Assembly (NCBI GenBank): GCA_903949225.1
Contig: CAJAYZ010000076.1
Span: 1 to 6,978, forward strand
Reading direction: 5' to 3'
DNA: 6,978 nucleotides
From: an uncultured Planctomycetaceae bacterium
GTDB lineage: Bacteria; Planctomycetota; Planctomycetia; Pirellulales; UBA1268
Shown: positions 6,092 to 6,978 of the stretch, piece after piece
Position numbering within the stretch: position 1 is the first letter of the stretch
Layout of the letters: each line of letters begins with the position of its first letter
Translations under genes and position numbers: made by a program
The notes under the pieces: generated by a model
Database searches by the model: none
The model's input: only the letters and a program-made list of their open reading frames with translations
Told to the model about the DNA's origin: nothing

Positions 6092-6978
6092 TCAATCACC
6101 ACCCCAATGCCGTGCGTAGGCGTTGGCGGGATCGTACATCTCCCGTTGCTTTTCCACATTGAAATGCCGCCCGCCACGGGGATCCGCTCCTTGCCCGGCG
6201 ATGTAGCGCCAGTTTCCGATGTTCGAGGCAGGATCGTGATCGATCAGCTGCGCGGCGAAATAGGCGGCACCGATCGACCAGGGCCATCGGCGCTCGTTGA
6301 CACAATAGCTGGCGACGATCTGCCGCATCCGATTGCCGAGAAAGCCAGTTGCATTGAGCTCCCTCAGCCCCGCATCGACAAGCGGGTGCCCGAGACGGGC
6401 CGCCGTCAGATCCTGCCAACGCGGATCGTCGGGATCGATTCCCTCTCCATCCTCTCCACGCTGATCGGCACGGAGGGAGAAGAAATCGCGCCACAGGAGC
6501 TCAAACCACAGCCAGTATGTCCCCTCGTTGGCGCCGTGCGCCTGCTCGTACTCGGCAAGATCAAGCGCAATACGTCGCGGCGAGAGGCATCCCCAGGCGA
6601 GCCAGAGCGACAGCTTGCTCGAGGCGTCCCACCCGAGCAGGTCATTGCGCGTCTGCTTGTAGGTATCGGGAAGCCGACGGTCGCGATACTGCCTCCAGTG
6701 AGCGAGCCCCGCGCTTGCCCCACCGGGCGCGATCAGCGGCACAGCCGGCACGTCGATCGTTGGGCAGGCCGTCCCTTCCGGCAGTGGGGGAAGCCGTTCG
6801 GGGCAGGGGACCGGCGCGGTGAATCGCGTCCCTGCTGCCTCGACCCGCTGACGGAACGGGGTGTAGGTGCGTGGCATGGCGGATGGAGAGAACGGCAAAT
6901 CGGCATCGGCGATCATGCGCATCGGGCACTCGTAGCGATCCCGCATGTCGGCAGGGGGCGCCTCGCGGAGGAGGAGCA
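6092..6978 (-). CDS. DASH-type cryptochrome/photolyase (5' partial)
   Basis: The C-terminal 295 residues or so of a FAD-dependent cryptochrome/DNA photolyase are visible; the frame stays open to the window edge, so the start lies outside. An in-frame ATG at 6944-6946 is internal, because the residues before and after it (LLLREAPPAD, then ADADLPFS and PRTYTPFRQRVE) belong to the antenna-to-helical linker. The FAD-binding region is clear, counted from that ATG: TYKQTRNDLLG (95-105), SSKLSLWLAWGCLSPRRI (109-126), YWLWFELLWRDFF (144-156, with E149 at the position of the lesion-contacting glutamate), TGFLGNRMRQIVAS (200-213) and SNIGNWRYIAGQGADPR (241-257). The ending RHFNVEKQREMYDP is characteristic of the DASH class, which repairs UV-made pyrimidine dimers, mainly in single-stranded DNA, using blue light. 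It is followed closely by the methyltransferase gene. A class I CPD photolyase is the less likely alternative. Confidence 0.92.
   Translation of the reverse strand, partial: LLLREAPPADMRDRYECPMRMIADADLPFSPSAMPRTYTPFRQRVEAAGTRFTAPVPCPERLPPLPEGTACPTIDVPAVPLIAPGGASAGLAHWRQYRDRRLPDTYKQTRNDLLGWDASSKLSLWLAWGCLSPRRIALDLAEYEQAHGANEGTYWLWFELLWRDFFSLRADQRGEDGEGIDPDDPRWQDLTAARLGHPLVDAGLRELNATGFLGNRMRQIVASYCVNERRWPWSIGAAYFAAQLIDHDPASNIGNWRYIAGQGADPRGGRHFNVEKQREMYDPANAYARHWGGD

Noticed and set aside
6944..6946. ATG as the start of the cryptochrome/photolyase
   Set aside because: It would remove the whole antenna domain, and the codons upstream remain open to the window edge, so it is an internal methionine.
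1..6978. CRISPR array, tRNA, insertion sequence or a recognisable defence island
   Set aside because: I found no regularly spaced repeats, tRNA-like cloverleaf, transposase or terminal inverted repeats by reading. Only the small 4504-4974 gene hints at a defence link, and weakly.

Overview
The window is a high-GC bacterial chromosome segment, most likely from a planctomycete (Pirellulales-like). The main clue is the Gfo/Idh/MocA oxidoreductase with a twin-arginine signal (RRRFL), a protein type that is greatly expanded in Planctomycetota. The assignment is an inference from protein style and was not tested by phylogeny.

Layout, left to right. (1) Bases 1-1698 (+) hold the 3' part of a long sensor protein with two tandem copies of a Cache-like ligand-binding module; its 5' end is outside the window. 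(2) A 233-base gap follows with no gene I can support. (3) Bases 1932-2834 (+) encode a RarD-type EamA/DMT inner-membrane transporter with a GTG start. (4) Bases 2996-4357 (+) encode the Tat-exported Gfo/Idh/MocA oxidoreductase. A plausible promoter and a Shine-Dalgarno/T-tract precede it, and a very strong hairpin follows its stop. (5) Bases 4504-4974 (-) hold a small convergent gene of unknown function with a possible winged-helix-like fold. About 280 bases upstream of it look non-coding. (6) Bases 5304-6978 (-) carry a probable two-gene unit: the C-terminal part of a DASH-type cryptochrome/photolyase (5' end outside the window), then a class I SAM-dependent methyltransferase. A hairpin directly after the methyltransferase stop looks like the end of that unit.

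The plus-strand genes do not form an obvious pathway; each is separated from the next by more than 150 bases. The only pair likely to be expressed together is the photolyase and methyltransferase, on the minus strand. I see no CRISPR array, tRNA, rRNA, intact insertion sequence or clear defence system. The most unfamiliar items are the small 4504-4974 protein and the duplicated Cache sensor that ends without an output domain.
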